Made by a program: the position numbers and the translations under genes. The notes beneath the pieces were generated by a model, which was given only the letters and a program-made list of their open reading frames with translations, did no database searches and had not been told where the DNA came from. Shown one piece after another: positions 16,556 through 25,976 of a stretch of 64,000 nt of DNA. Position 1 is the first letter of the stretch, and every line of letters begins with the position of its first letter. Source of the stretch: an uncultured Acetobacterium sp. (GTDB lineage Bacteria; Bacillota; Clostridia; Eubacteriales; Eubacteriaceae); the NCBI RefSeq assembly GCF_963664135.1, contig NZ_OY760905.1, positions 1,550,001 to 1,614,000 of the forward strand. Direction: 5' to 3'.

Positions 16556-18472
16556 ATGAATTCCAAATATGCAAAGATTTTCACTCCGATTAAAATTGGT
16601 AACATGATTGTAAAAAATCGGATTGAAACCGCCCCAGCCGCGCCTCGATTGGCTTCACCCGAAGGTCTGGTCACACCGGAGTTGATTGAGTGGACCCGGG
16701 CTCTGGCTAAAGGCGGTGCCGGGATTGTTACCGTCGGTATTTCCATGGTTACCCCACCCTTTGGTCACATGAATGGTTTCTGCGTCAATATCGGCGATGA
16801 CAATGTGGTTCCCGGTTTGGCGGTATTGGCCGACACTGTTCATCGTTATGGCGCCAAGGCCTCCATTGAGCTGGCCGGATTTGCCATGGGACACGATATG
16901 CCGGAGGAAGGCAAGTCACCCATTGACATGATGAGTCAGGAAGATATCGAAAACTGGATTACCCTCTTTGCCAACGCTGCCGAACGGGCGATGAAAGCTG
17001 GAATGGATATGGTTCTGATTCACGGTGGACATGGAATTCTCGTCAGCAATTTCTTCTCTCCTCTGTTCAACCACCGCACCGATAAATATGGTGGCAACAC
17101 CGAAAACAGAGCCCGGTTCGCCTGTGAATTATTCGATGCAATCCGCAGCAAGGTCGGTAATAAACTAGCCATCGAATTTCGCCTGAGTGCCGCCGAACTG
17201 GTTCCTGGGGGCATAGAATTGGCCGAGACCATTGAATTTATTAAAATCATTCAAGACAAAATCGATCTGGTTCACGTTTCCGCCGGGATGTTACTGGATG
17301 ATGAAATGGTTCCGATCACCACCCAGCCCACCTATTTAAAACGTGGTTACAATGCCCACTATGCCGCCAGTATTAAAAAATCTCCAGGGATTCACGTGCC
17401 AGTAACAACCGTTGGCTCCATTGATCTGGACCTGGCGGCCGAAATTATCGAGAACGACGCCGCCGACATGTGTGCAATGATCCGAACCGTGATTGCCGAT
17501 CCGACCAGCGTTAATAAAGCCCGCACCGGAAAGGAAGAAGAAACTCGTCCTTGTATCCGCTGTGTACTCTGCCTGAACCGCACCCATGGTATGGAACCTC
17601 TTCGTGTTGCCTGTGCGGTCAATCCGAAAGCCGGTCGGGAATGTGAGTTAAAAGACGTTCCCGCGCTAGCGGATCATAAGAAAAAGGTGGTTGTCATCGG
17701 TGGTGGGCCGGCCGGTATGGAAGCCGCTCGAACAGCTGGCGATCGTGGCCATGAGGTGGTTCTTTTCGAAAAAAGCAATTGTCTGGGCGGCACCCTACGC
17801 CTGGCGGTAGCTCCGGATTTCAAGGCCGATCTTAAAAATTATCTGGCTTGGGCTATTCGCATGACCAGCCGTCACCCCCATGTTTCGCTTCGCTTATCCA
17901 CCGAAGCAACCACCGAAAACATTATCGCGGAGTCACCAGATGCGCTTGTTATTGCTGTCGGCGCCCAAAGCAATATCCCCGCCATTCCTGGTTTAGACGG
18001 AATGGATGTGGTTTGGGTTGGCGATGTCGAATCTGGAACAGTTGATGTTGGCCAAAATGTGGTCATCGCCGGCGGCGGATTAACCGGATGTGAAACCGCT
18101 TTGGATCTGGCCCGAAAAGGCAAAACGGTGACCATTGTCGAAATGGTCAGTGAAAGGAAAATGCTTGACCCTTCACCAATTCCCATGACCGCTTTGCTGC
18201 AACTGCTTAAAAAGGAAAATGTGACCATTCTGGCCGAGCATAAACTGATTAAAGCCAAGGATCATTCCGTTTTGATCGAAGGTAGTGATGGTGAAAAAGA
18301 AGTTATTTTTGATACCCTGATTCTTTCTCTGGGTGTTAAACCAAACCTGCTGGAAGTATCCAAATTTGCCAATCTTGTTGATGATGTTTTCATTATCGGT
18401 GATTGCACCACCAGTCAGGGAACCCTTTATACTGCCACAACCGCCGGTTATAATGCCGGCTTGGATATCTGA
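16556..18472 (+). CDS. NADH:flavin oxidoreductase, 2-enoate / 2,4-dienoyl-CoA reductase type
   Basis: A 638-residue three-part enzyme. Residues 1-330 form an old-yellow-enzyme FMN barrel (IELAGF, IHGGHGILVSNFFSPL, NRYGG-like KYGGNTENR). Then a [4Fe-4S] site lies at about 333-352 in RPCIRCVLCLNR with a fourth Cys in CAVNP. An FAD domain begins with GGGPAGMEAARTA (about 381) and a NAD domain contains AGGGLTGCETA. Relatives are FadH, BaiCD and clostridial 2-enoate reductase FldZ, which reduce activated C=C bonds with NADH. The exact enoate is unknown. The divergent PucR regulator and an operator-like dyad suggest substrate-induced expression. A strong terminator follows. Confidence 0.88.
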   Translation: MNSKYAKIFTPIKIGNMIVKNRIETAPAAPRLASPEGLVTPELIEWTRALAKGGAGIVTVGISMVTPPFGHMNGFCVNIGDDNVVPGLAVLADTVHRYGAKASIELAGFAMGHDMPEEGKSPIDMMSQEDIENWITLFANAAERAMKAGMDMVLIHGGHGILVSNFFSPLFNHRTDKYGGNTENRARFACELFDAIRSKVGNKLAIEFRLSAAELVPGGIELAETIEFIKIIQDKIDLVHVSAGMLLDDEMVPITTQPTYLKRGYNAHYAASIKKSPGIHVPVTTVGSIDLDLAAEIIENDAADMCAMIRTVIADPTSVNKARTGKEEETRPCIRCVLCLNRTHGMEPLRVACAVNPKAGRECELKDVPALADHKKKVVVIGGGPAGMEAARTAGDRGHEVVLFEKSNCLGGTLRLAVAPDFKADLKNYLAWAIRMTSRHPHVSLRLSTEATTENIIAESPDALVIAVGAQSNIPAIPGLDGMDVVWVGDVESGTVDVGQNVVIAGGGLTGCETALDLARKGKTVTIVEMVSERKMLDPSPIPMTALLQLLKKENVTILAEHKLIKAKDHSVLIEGSDGEKEVIFDTLILSLGVKPNLLEVSKFANLVDDVFIIGDCTTSQGTLYTATTAGYNAGLDI

Positions 18473-18620
18473 TCTATGAACTAAATGACGACCGTGATTT
18501 TCACTGCCCTACTGTTGAAACGCGCTTGTCTCAAATCATTTCTTTAACAACTGACGGGAAACGCAATGCTGCGTTTCCTGTTTTTTTAATTGTTGCAACT
18601 ATCTTAATTTCATATCTTAA
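18473..18620. other. Downstream region with terminator
   Basis: No gene. It contains only the terminator at 18557-18588 and AT-rich spacer before the pan promoter. Confidence 0.6.
18557..18588 (+). terminator. Intrinsic terminator of the flavoenzyme gene
   Basis: GGAAACGCA (18557-18565), loop ATGC, TGCGTTTCC (18570-18578), then TG and seven T. Confidence 0.9.
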
Positions 18621-18649
18621 TTTACAAAATAAAACGCTTGCATTATAAT
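18621..18649 (+). promoter_or_regulatory. Promoter of the pantothenate operon
   Basis: TTTACA (18621-18626), exactly 17 bases, then perfect TATAAT (18644-18649). Predicted start near 18656, more than 300 bases before the first gene. Confidence 0.65.
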
Positions 18650-18655
18650 TCATGA

Positions 18656-18973
18656 TCAGGTATTATACCAGCATGGTGGCATCTATATGAGCTGCACATG
18701 ACTAACGCATAAACTTTTATTTTTATTTAAATACTAATAATACTACTAATAAAAATAACAACAATAATATAAAAACCTGCTCTAATCCTTGGTGATAGAG
18801 ACTGAATAACGCTACACTATTTTGCATTTTTATAATGCAGTTTAGGTCTTTTTGCAGTTGTTAATTTCAGTGCAGAGGGCCTTTTTCTTTGCTCAGAATA
18901 ACAACCCAGGTTTGCGTAACATGTGTGTTCTGCTATTTATCGGAACCATCAAATAATATTCTAGGTGAAACAC
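18656..18973 (+). promoter_or_regulatory. Long leader of the pan operon with competing stems
   Basis: About 318 transcribed but apparently untranslated bases. ACTGAATAAC (18801-18810) can pair with GTTA..TTCAGT (18860-18871). The overlapping GTTGTTA (18857-18863) can instead pair with TAACAAC (18899-18905). Both stems use 18860-18863, so they exclude each other. Two T runs (18849-18853, 18881-18885) follow G-rich bases. This is the outline of an attenuator or riboswitch, but I recognise no known class and no T-box sequence. Two very short ORFs without ribosome sites are also present. Confidence 0.35.
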
Positions 18974-19831
18974 ATGAAAATCGGATTTATTGGCGCCGGC
19001 AAAGTCGGCACATCCCTGGGCATATTTTTCAAAAATAATGGATTATCCTTGTCGGGTTATTTCAGCCGCAGTGAGTCTTCGTCTCAAAACGCCGCTGACT
19101 TGACCGAATCTTGCCCTTTTTCTGACATTTCCGCCCTCATCAAAGCAAGCAATCTTGTTTTGATTACCACCGGTGATGATCAGATTTTTTCAGTCGTCAA
19201 CCAAATCGCTCAATTGTCTTGCTTAACAGAAAACCATACCCTGGTTCATACCAGCGGCGCCCTGTCCACCGATCTCTTTGACTCCATTAAAACAACAGGG
19301 TGTGGCTTATGTTCCCTTCATCCGATTATGAGTTTTTCTGACATCATCAACGCTGCCCAAAATCTCAGTTCAACCGTATTTACCCTGGAAGGAAACCAAA
19401 AGGGTTTGGCTGATGTAGAAAAAATCCTTGAGATCACAGAGAACCCTTACTTTATCATCAACAAGGAACATAAAGTTCTCTACCACGCAGCCGCCTGCAT
19501 TTTATCGAACTATCTGGTGACTCTGATGGATTCCGGTTTTGAACTGCTCAAAGCCACCGGTATTGCCGAGGATCAGATCACCAAGGCCTTTATGCCACTA
19601 ATCACCGCCACTCTGGGAAACATTGAAAGCTCTGGAACCGTCAATGCGCTCACTGGCCCTCTGGTACGCGGCGATGAAAACACCATCACAGCACACGTCC
19701 AGGCCATTAAAACCCAGACCCCCGAATTTTTAATGCTCTACCAGACCATGGGGTTGGCCACTATCGATATGATTAAAGACAAGCGAATCGACACTAAAAA
19801 ATATGATCAATTAACAAAAATTCTAAGTTAA
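18974..19831 (+). CDS. panG: Rossmann / DUF2520 protein, probable alternative ketopantoate reductase (PanG type)
   Basis: A 285-residue protein with an N-terminal NAD(P)-binding motif GFIGAGKVGTSLG and a C-terminal DUF2520 domain starting around the HPIMSFSD motif. DUF2520 proteins include PanG of Francisella, reported as a ketopantoate reductase unrelated in detail to PanE. Here the gene opens a panB-panC-panD operon lacking panE or ilvC-like genes, so the same role, NADPH reduction of 2-dehydropantoate to pantoate, is likely but inferred. Start at 18974 has AGGTGA upstream; a GTG nine bases earlier overlaps that site. The symbol is tentative. Confidence 0.72.
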   Translation: MKIGFIGAGKVGTSLGIFFKNNGLSLSGYFSRSESSSQNAADLTESCPFSDISALIKASNLVLITTGDDQIFSVVNQIAQLSCLTENHTLVHTSGALSTDLFDSIKTTGCGLCSLHPIMSFSDIINAAQNLSSTVFTLEGNQKGLADVEKILEITENPYFIINKEHKVLYHAAACILSNYLVTLMDSGFELLKATGIAEDQITKAFMPLITATLGNIESSGTVNALTGPLVRGDENTITAHVQAIKTQTPEFLMLYQTMGLATIDMIKDKRIDTKKYDQLTKILS

Positions 19832-19882
19832 ACATCTAACAATGATTGCTTCACGTTCAATTTCTACAAACGATTGTGTAAC

Positions 19883-19918
19883 GTGTAGGCGAACAGGCGA
19901 TAGCCTGTACGCTTGTAC
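19883..19918 (+). promoter_or_regulatory. Stable hairpin with A-A mismatch upstream of panB
   Basis: GTGTAGGCG-A-ACAGGC, loop GATA, GCCTGT-A-CGCTTGTAC: 15 pairs (some G-U) broken only by an A opposite A. It lies 100-134 bases before panB. The described 'pan' RNA motif upstream of panB operons is a stem-loop with bulged adenosines, so this is a candidate; it may equally be one of the local GC-rich palindromic repeats. Confidence 0.4.
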
Positions 19919-20016
19919 AGTGTAACAATTGTTTCATGCGAAACTGATCGCAAAACTAACGGCACCTCCGTTAATAACCATCCGTAATTAAAATTTATAA
20001 ATAAAGGAAGATCACA

Positions 20017-20853
20017 ATGAAAAATAAATTTACTGTCAGCTCATTTTTACAAGCCAAAGCAAACAAGGAAAAAATTACCATGCTCACCGCCTACGATTAT
20101 TCCATGGCCAAAATTGTCAACGATGCCGGCATCGATTCCATTCTGGTCGGCGATTCCCTGGGGATGGTTGTTCAGGGCTATGAATCTACCCTGGAAGTGA
20201 CCATGGACGATATGGTTTACCACTGCAGAGCCGTTGCCCGGGGGGCTGAAAATGCCCTGATCGTCGGCGACATGCCCTTTTTGTCCTATCATATTTCGGT
20301 GGAAGAAGCGGTCCGCAATGCCGGCCGATTGATTCAGGAAGGCAAGGCTCATGCTGTGAAGCTTGAAGGCGGTGTGGATCAGGTTGAAAATGTTAAGGCA
20401 ATCGTGAAAGCGCAGATCCCGGTGATGGGACATATCGGTCTGACACCCCAATCAGTCAACATGTTTGGTGGCTTTAAGGTTCAGGGCAAGGATATTTCCC
20501 AGGCCCAAAAAGTCATCGATGATGCCCTAGCGCTTGAAGCAGCCGGTGCCTTTGCTATTGTTTTGGAAGGCATTCCCGAAAAATTGGCAACGTTGATTAC
20601 TGAAAAAATCTCAATCCCCACTATTGGCATCGGCGCCGGCCGTTACTGTGACGGTCAGGTTCTGGTTATCCATGATTTATTAGGAATGTATTCCGGCCAG
20701 TCTCCCAAATTCTCCAAACGCTATGCCGCCTTGAATGAAACCATCAACGAATCAGTCAAAGCCTATGTGACCGAAGTGAAAGCGGCACAGTTCCCGGAAG
20801 AAAAGCATACCTTCACCATCGATGATGCCATTATTGCGGAATTGACAAAATAA
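20017..20853 (+). CDS. panB: 3-methyl-2-oxobutanoate hydroxymethyltransferase
   Basis: A 278-residue TIM-barrel enzyme adding a formaldehyde unit from methylene-tetrahydrofolate to 2-oxoisovalerate, the first step to pantothenate. Typical segments: [34 protein letters not shown], the metal-binding Asp in [14 protein letters not shown], and [29 protein letters not shown] precedes the ATG. The panC ATG follows its stop codon directly, which couples translation. Confidence 0.97.
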   Translation: MKNKFTVSSFLQAKANKEKITMLTAYDYSMAKIVNDAGIDSILVGDSLGMVVQGYESTLEVTMDDMVYHCRAVARGAENALIVGDMPFLSYHISVEEAVRNAGRLIQEGKAHAVKLEGGVDQVENVKAIVKAQIPVMGHIGLTPQSVNMFGGFKVQGKDISQAQKVIDDALALEAAGAFAIVLEGIPEKLATLITEKISIPTIGIGAGRYCDGQVLVIHDLLGMYSGQSPKFSKRYAALNETINESVKAYVTEVKAAQFPEEKHTFTIDDAIIAELTK

Positions 20854-21699
20854 ATGATGAAGATTGCCAAAACAATAACTGAATTAAAGGTCTTTCTTGG
20901 CGAAGTCGATCGGGATCAAACCATTGGTTTTGTCCCCACCATGGGTTATCTCCATGAAGGTCACCTTTCGTTAATTAAAGAAGCACATGATCATAATGAC
21001 ATAACCGTCGTGAGTATTTTTGTCAATCCCACCCAGTTCGCTCCCGGCGAAGATCTGGATGCCTACCCCCGGGATTTTGAACGGGATGCCCGGCTTGCTG
21101 AATCTGCCGGTACCGAGATCCTGTTTTTCCCCAATGCGGGTGAAATCTACCCCACCGGTTCTTCCACCTTTGTGGAAGTTGAAGGAAACATTACCAAAAA
21201 ACTCTGCGGCCAATCCCGTCCTACCCATTTTAAAGGGGTTACCACGGTGGTGAACCTTTTGTTCAACCTGATCAACCCCGACAATGCCTACTTTGGTCAG
21301 AAGGACGCCCAACAGGTTGCCGTGATTAAAAAAATGGTTCGGGATTTACACATGACTGTCATCATCGTGGTCTGCCCGATTATCCGGGAAGTTGATGGTT
21401 TAGCGCTCAGTTCTCGAAATGTTTTTCTGAATCTGGCAGAACGAAGCCAAGCACTGGTTCTTAACCAATCTTTGTCTGAAGTCAAAGTCCTTTATCAATC
21501 AGGCGAAGCCAAAGTTAAAACCTTGAAAGAGCAGATTGTTAACCACATTAATACCATGCCCCTGGCCGTCATCGATTATGTGGATATCCTGGACTTTGAA
21601 ACCCTGGAAGATATCACAACCATCACTTCTCCCGCCCTGGCTGCCGTGGCGGTGCGCTTTGGCAAAACGCGGCTGATTGATAATATTATTTTAGACTAA
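20854..21699 (+). CDS. panC: Pantothenate synthetase
   Basis: A 281-residue ligase joining pantoate and beta-alanine with ATP. Motifs: [14 protein letters not shown] (HIGH-type), [33 protein letters not shown], and the KMSKS-like SSRN segment. It starts with ATG ATG immediately after the panB TAA and has no clear ribosome site of its own, so it relies on coupling to panB. Either ATG may be used. Normal length for the family. Confidence 0.97.
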   Translation: MMKIAKTITELKVFLGEVDRDQTIGFVPTMGYLHEGHLSLIKEAHDHNDITVVSIFVNPTQFAPGEDLDAYPRDFERDARLAESAGTEILFFPNAGEIYPTGSSTFVEVEGNITKKLCGQSRPTHFKGVTTVVNLLFNLINPDNAYFGQKDAQQVAVIKKMVRDLHMTVIIVVCPIIREVDGLALSSRNVFLNLAERSQALVLNQSLSEVKVLYQSGEAKVKTLKEQIVNHINTMPLAVIDYVDILDFETLEDITTITSPALAAVAVRFGKTRLIDNIILD

Positions 21700-21709
21700 G
21701 AGGTACGTC

Positions 21710-22093
21710 ATGTATATCACACTATTTAAATCAAAACTCCATCGGGCCACCGTCACCGAAGCCGATCTCAATTATGTGGGGAGCATCACCATTGATCAGG
21801 ATTTATTGAAACAAGCCGATATTCTTCCCGGTGAGAAGGTTCAGGTGGTGGATGTCAATAATGGCCAGCGTTTTGAAACCTACACCATTGTCGGCGAACG
21901 GGGCAGCGGGATTGTCTGCGTGAACGGCGCCGCTGCCAGACTGGTGCAAAAAGGTGATAAGGTGATCATTATTGCCTATGCCATGATGGACCGAAATGAA
22001 GCTCTGAACTTTAAACCCCGGGTGCTGATCCTTAACGATGACAATGGGATTCTGGAAATCAAAGATCATGAGGTTCACGGTCATATTCAGTAA
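21710..22093 (+). CDS. panD: Aspartate 1-decarboxylase
   Basis: A 127-residue pyruvoyl enzyme making beta-alanine from aspartate. The self-cleavage site Gly24-Ser25 is visible in YVGSITID, with Lys9 (SKLH), Arg54-region residues and NGAAARLVQ that form the active site. AGAGGT precedes the ATG. Last gene of the pan operon, so the operon supplies both halves of pantothenate: pantoate and beta-alanine. Confidence 0.97.
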   Translation: MYITLFKSKLHRATVTEADLNYVGSITIDQDLLKQADILPGEKVQVVDVNNGQRFETYTIVGERGSGIVCVNGAAARLVQKGDKVIIIAYAMMDRNEALNFKPRVLILNDDNGILEIKDHEVHGHIQ

Positions 22094-22141
22094 GCGGATT
22101 CGCTAACTGAAAAATCCCCTGCAAAGTCAACTCAATTTTTT

Positions 22142-22200
22142 AAGGCTGTTTATCTTTCAGTTATTTTATTAATACTGAAAGATAAACAGCCTTATTTTTT
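22142..22200 (+). terminator. Strong terminator of the pan operon
   Basis: A perfect 20-bp stem (22142-22161 with 22174-22193), 12-base loop, followed by TATTTTTT. In the opposite direction no T run follows, so it mainly ends panD transcription. Confidence 0.9.
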
Positions 22201-22224
22201 GTTTTTTATTGAATTCACTTCTAG

Positions 22225-23628
22225 CTATCTCATTAAATGGATAGCATGACCATTCACCGCATGGGCGGCTTCCAGCAGGGATTCCCCAACGGTGGGGTGA
22301 GCATGGATGGTGGTGATCAGTTCTTCCACTGTTACCTCCAACCGGATCGCCAGAGCCCCTTCGACGATCAGATCCGTTGCTCGTGGACCGGCCATGTGCA
22401 GGCCCAGTATTTCTCCGGTAACTGCATCGGCAATATATTTGACCACACCGCTTGTTTCTCCCATAATCATGGCTTTGCCATTGGCGGCCATAGGAAAACT
22501 CCCGACTTTCACGTCATATCCAAGGTCCCTTGCCTGAGCCTCGGTTAACCCGACACTGGCCAGTTCGGGTTTGGTATAGACACAATAGGGGATGGTTTTA
22601 AAATCAATTTTTGATTTTATTCTCATGATGGTCTCAACTGCAACAATCCCTTCGGCTGACGCCACATGGGCAAGCATTACGCCACCATTGCAATCACCCA
22701 CCGCATAAATATTAGGCTTATTCGTCTGCATTTTTTGATTGACTTTAATGGCGCCTCTTTCCGTTTCAATTCCTGCCTTTTCAAGTTCCAGAGTATCCAG
22801 TTCCGGTTTTCGGCCAATTGAAAGCAACACTTTTTGAGCTGCAACAATCATTTCCCCTGACTTGGAACTTGTCTTCACCGCTATCCCTTCAGTCGTTTGC
22901 TGAATTGATTCAACTTTTGTGCTGGTGAAAATTTCCACTCCATCTTTAATCATTTTTTCTTTAAGTGGTTTGACAATAGCCTTATCCATATTGGCAATAA
23001 TTTCGGGTAACATTTCAATGATGGTTACCTTACAGCCAAAGGCATTGTAGATACTGGCAAATTCACACCCGATTACACCGCCGCCAATGATGCATAAACT
23101 CTCTGGAACAGCTTCTAATGACAGCGCTGTTTCACTGGTGATCACATTGGGAAGTTCAGTTCCCGGGATAGGTGGAATAACCGGTTTTGAACCGGTTGCA
23201 ATAATAGCAAAATCAAAATCGATGACCGTTACTTCTTTACTTGAATTACTTTCATTATTAACAAACACTTTAATTTGATGATCATTGAGAAAAACACCGC
23301 TGCCTATAATTTTAGTAACAGTATTATTCTTCAATAATCCATTAACACCGCCAACTAAATTTTTGATGATTTTCGTCTTTCGTTGCTGCAGTTTTTGCCA
23401 GTCCGTCTCAAAACCTAAAACATTGATTCCCAATTCTTTGGCATCATTTTTTAGCACGTCAATCAGTTCGGTGGTATGTAAAAGCACTTTCGTTGGTATA
23501 CAGCCGACATTGAGGCAGGTTCCGCCTAAATACTTATTTTCAACCAGGGTCACCTCAGCGCCTAACTGAGCTGCCCGGATGGCTGCTACGTAGCCTCCCG
23601 GACCGCCTCCTAATATTACAATTTTCAT
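22225..23628 (-). CDS. lpdA: Dihydrolipoyl dehydrogenase (E3) of the acetoin dehydrogenase complex
   Basis: A 467-residue flavoprotein that reoxidises dihydrolipoyl groups with NAD+. FAD motif GGGPGGYVAA, redox-active Cys38 and Cys43 in GGTCLNVGCIPTK, NAD motif IGGGVIGCEFASI, and the C-terminal active-site base in HAHPTVGE. Start at 23628 follows GGAGGGGG; the open frame extends to 23718 without signal and would overlap acoC. It is the last gene of the aco operon, 13 bases after acoC, so it most likely belongs to that complex (AcoL role). Confidence 0.95.
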   Translation of the reverse strand: MKIVILGGGPGGYVAAIRAAQLGAEVTLVENKYLGGTCLNVGCIPTKVLLHTTELIDVLKNDAKELGINVLGFETDWQKLQQRKTKIIKNLVGGVNGLLKNNTVTKIIGSGVFLNDHQIKVFVNNESNSSKEVTVIDFDFAIIATGSKPVIPPIPGTELPNVITSETALSLEAVPESLCIIGGGVIGCEFASIYNAFGCKVTIIEMLPEIIANMDKAIVKPLKEKMIKDGVEIFTSTKVESIQQTTEGIAVKTSSKSGEMIVAAQKVLLSIGRKPELDTLELEKAGIETERGAIKVNQKMQTNKPNIYAVGDCNGGVMLAHVASAEGIVAVETIMRIKSKIDFKTIPYCVYTKPELASVGLTEAQARDLGYDVKVGSFPMAANGKAMIMGETSGVVKYIADAVTGEILGLHMAGPRATDLIVEGALAIRLEVTVEELITTIHAHPTVGESLLEAAHAVNGHAIHLMR

Positions 23629-23641
23629 ATTTCCCCCTCCA

Positions 23642-24961
23642 TTACAACAGTAATAATCCGGGTTTTTCAATGACTTCTTTGAGTCGGGCAACAAACTGTG
23701 CGGCAACCGAGCCATCAACCGCCCGATGATCCGCGGTGAGACTTAAATTCATCATTGGTTTAATGACCACCTGTCCAGCAATTGCCATGGGTGTATCCAT
23801 AATGGTGTTGATCCCTAAAATGGCAACCTCTGGCTGATTGATTATCGGAGTGAAGGATTCCATGCCAAACATCCCAATATTGGTAAGGGTGAAGGTTCCC
23901 CCGGTAATTTCATCAGCTTCCAGCTCATTGCTTCTGGCTTTTTCTGCCAGCGCCTTGATCTCATTGGAAATTTCTCCCAGATCTTTTTTATTGGCATATT
24001 TAACTACAGGGACAATCAGACCGTCTGGAAGGGCAACCGCTACGCCGATATTTACATAATTCCGGGTGATAATATTCGTTCCTTCAATGGAACAGTTGAG
24101 CAGCGGAAACTCCAGCAAAACCCGAGACAGGATCTTCACCAAAATATCAGTATAAGTTATTTTAGCGGTGCTTTTTAATTCTTCTCGTAACAGCTTCATG
24201 GCAGTGGTATCCACCCGCTGGTTATAATTAACAGTAGCGGATGTCTCCTGGCTGGCCGACATCCGGCTGGCGATAATTTTCCGCATGGCGGACATCGGTT
24301 TGGTGAACTCCTGGGGATCAGCAAATTTATGAAGCTCGGACTCGTGTTTGAAACGAAGCACATCATCCTTCATGATCCTGCCGGCCTTGTGAATATGACT
24401 CGGATCAACCCCCAGGCCTTCAGCAATCACTGCCGCAGTTGGCGATATTTTGGGCTGAGCCGTTTTTGCTCTCTCGGCAAATTCACTGACGTCCTTTTCG
24501 GTAATCGCACCTTGTGGCCCAGTCCCTGGTACCAGTGAAATATCAATCTTCAGATCAGCGGCTATTTTTTTGGTTCGGGCAGAGGCCTTTACTCTTCCGC
24601 CAGCTGCTGGCTGCGAGGCTGCTTCCGTGGCTTTAGACGGAGCAACTGCAGCCACCTTTTCTGCCTGGACTGCTGGACTTTCGACCGCTTTTTCGGCCTC
24701 CGCTAACAGCGCCGAGATATCTTCATCGGCCTTGCCAAGGATGGCTATGGGTTTTAAAACCGCTACTGTTCCCTCACTGACGAGTATCTTTCTGATGATC
24801 CCTTCTCCGGGAGATTCAAATTCCTTGGTTATTTTATCCGTTTCCACATCAAAGATGATTTCACCCATCTCAACACTATCGCCTTCCGACTTACGCCAGT
24901 TGGCAATATTTCCCTCGGTCATCGTCAACCCGAGTTTAGGCATTACTAAAAATTTTGCCAT
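23642..24961 (-). CDS. acoC: Acetoin dehydrogenase E2 (dihydrolipoamide acetyltransferase)
   Basis: A 439-residue E2. One lipoyl domain (1-80) has lipoyl Lys43 in VETDKIT. An Ala/Pro-rich linker follows, then a first peripheral-subunit-binding domain (124-161, ending GAITEKDV). A second such domain occupies 171-204 (SPTAAVIAEGLGVD, then IMKDDVLRF). The catalytic domain ends with the active His about 412 in TADHRAVDG. It moves the acetyl group from E1 to CoA. One lipoyl but two E3/E1-binding domains is unusual. AAGGAGG sets the start. Confidence 0.93.
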   Translation of the reverse strand: MAKFLVMPKLGLTMTEGNIANWRKSEGDSVEMGEIIFDVETDKITKEFESPGEGIIRKILVSEGTVAVLKPIAILGKADEDISALLAEAEKAVESPAVQAEKVAAVAPSKATEAASQPAAGGRVKASARTKKIAADLKIDISLVPGTGPQGAITEKDVSEFAERAKTAQPKISPTAAVIAEGLGVDPSHIHKAGRIMKDDVLRFKHESELHKFADPQEFTKPMSAMRKIIASRMSASQETSATVNYNQRVDTTAMKLLREELKSTAKITYTDILVKILSRVLLEFPLLNCSIEGTNIITRNYVNIGVAVALPDGLIVPVVKYANKKDLGEISNEIKALAEKARSNELEADEITGGTFTLTNIGMFGMESFTPIINQPEVAILGINTIMDTPMAIAGQVVIKPMMNLSLTADHRAVDGSVAAQFVARLKEVIEKPGLLLL

Positions 24962-24980
24962 TGTTCAATCCTCCTTTGTT

Positions 24981-25976
24981 CTAAACTTTAAAGAAGCCAT
25001 GCTGCTGTCCTACTTCAATGGCCTTTTTCACCTCTACATGCCAGGGTCCTTTTCTGCTGATTTTAAAGGTGAATGTCTGATCCGCATTGAATTCGATTTC
25101 CCGTTCACCATCCAAGGCAATGGTCCCTCGACAATTGGTGGTAAATTCATATTTTTCATCAAAATTTAAAATCGTTGGCTGATTTGTGCCGATTGGCAAG
25201 ACAATTCCCGCCGCCATCGGAATGCGTATTTTGGGCGCATTTTTATCAATGCTCACATAAGCACCAAAATCGTCCGCTTCGGTAATAATAATCTTACCGC
25301 CCACCACTGAAGAAAAACCGATGGAAGCCGGGTGGCTTCTGGCGACGAATATTTTTTCGATATCATCAATTTTCCAAATGGCCCGGGATCCCACAAACAC
25401 ATCTCTTGAAATCACCGCATCAATCAGCGCAATGTCCTTTAACTGTCCTTGATAATATATTTCAATAATCTTATCTTTTTTCGAATAGATTTTTTTGTCA
25501 AATTTATTCGAAGCTACCACCGCAGCGGCAATGCCCGCAATGGTCCCTTCAATCATATCCGGATAGACATTGTTGGTTCCCGTCGAAATAGAAATAAGGG
25601 CGGTGTCTCGCAGTTCTTTGGCCACTGCCCGATTGGTTCCATCGCCGCCCAATGTCACAATGCATCCCACTTTTTTTTCAATCATCATTTTAACCGCTTT
25701 ATAGGTGTCTTCGACGGTATCCTCTTTATAAAAATCGAACACTTCAATGTCGCACCGTAGCTCTCTGGTGGTTTTAAGTTTATCCGCAACCCGGTAACCC
25801 ATATTGTAAGGATCCGGCATCATATAAATCTTTTCCACCCCATTTTGTTGTGCACCAAGAATGATTCGCTCGACAATATTTATTTTCTCATTATTATCAA
25901 TTACCGTCGCATGGGAAACCAGTCTTCGAATATCCTTTCCTGAAGCAGGGTTGGCAATTATTCCAATTGAATTCAT
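24981..25976 (-). CDS. acoX: Acetoin catabolism protein AcoX (ATP-NAD kinase-like)
   Basis: A 331-residue protein related to NAD kinases and AcoX of acetoin operons. It has GIIANPASGKDIRRLV at the N-terminus, the kinase signature GGDGTNRAVAKE, and STGTNNVYP. The true activity of AcoX is not established and the enzyme is not needed for the E1-E2-E3 reaction in vitro; NAD or metabolite phosphorylation is inferred from the fold. It lies between acoB and acoC, as in other aco operons. AGGTGGTGG precedes the ATG. Confidence 0.88.
   Translation of the reverse strand: MNSIGIIANPASGKDIRRLVSHATVIDNNEKINIVERIILGAQQNGVEKIYMMPDPYNMGYRVADKLKTTRELRCDIEVFDFYKEDTVEDTYKAVKMMIEKKVGCIVTLGGDGTNRAVAKELRDTALISISTGTNNVYPDMIEGTIAGIAAAVVASNKFDKKIYSKKDKIIEIYYQGQLKDIALIDAVISRDVFVGSRAIWKIDDIEKIFVARSHPASIGFSSVVGGKIIITEADDFGAYVSIDKNAPKIRIPMAAGIVLPIGTNQPTILNFDEKYEFTTNCRGTIALDGEREIEFNADQTFTFKISRKGPWHVEVKKAIEVGQQHGFFKV

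Noticed and set aside
18721-18775. AT-rich, trinucleotide-like stretch as microsatellite
   Set aside because: The ACTAATAATA-like units are irregular and short; ordinary AT-rich leader sequence.
18656-18973. T-box in the pan leader
   Set aside because: The conserved T-box sequence AGGGTGGnACCGCG is absent.
24570-25169. 199-codon plus-strand ORF opposite acoC/acoX
   Set aside because: Shadow of the Ala/Pro-rich linker of AcoC; low-complexity translation and no start signal.
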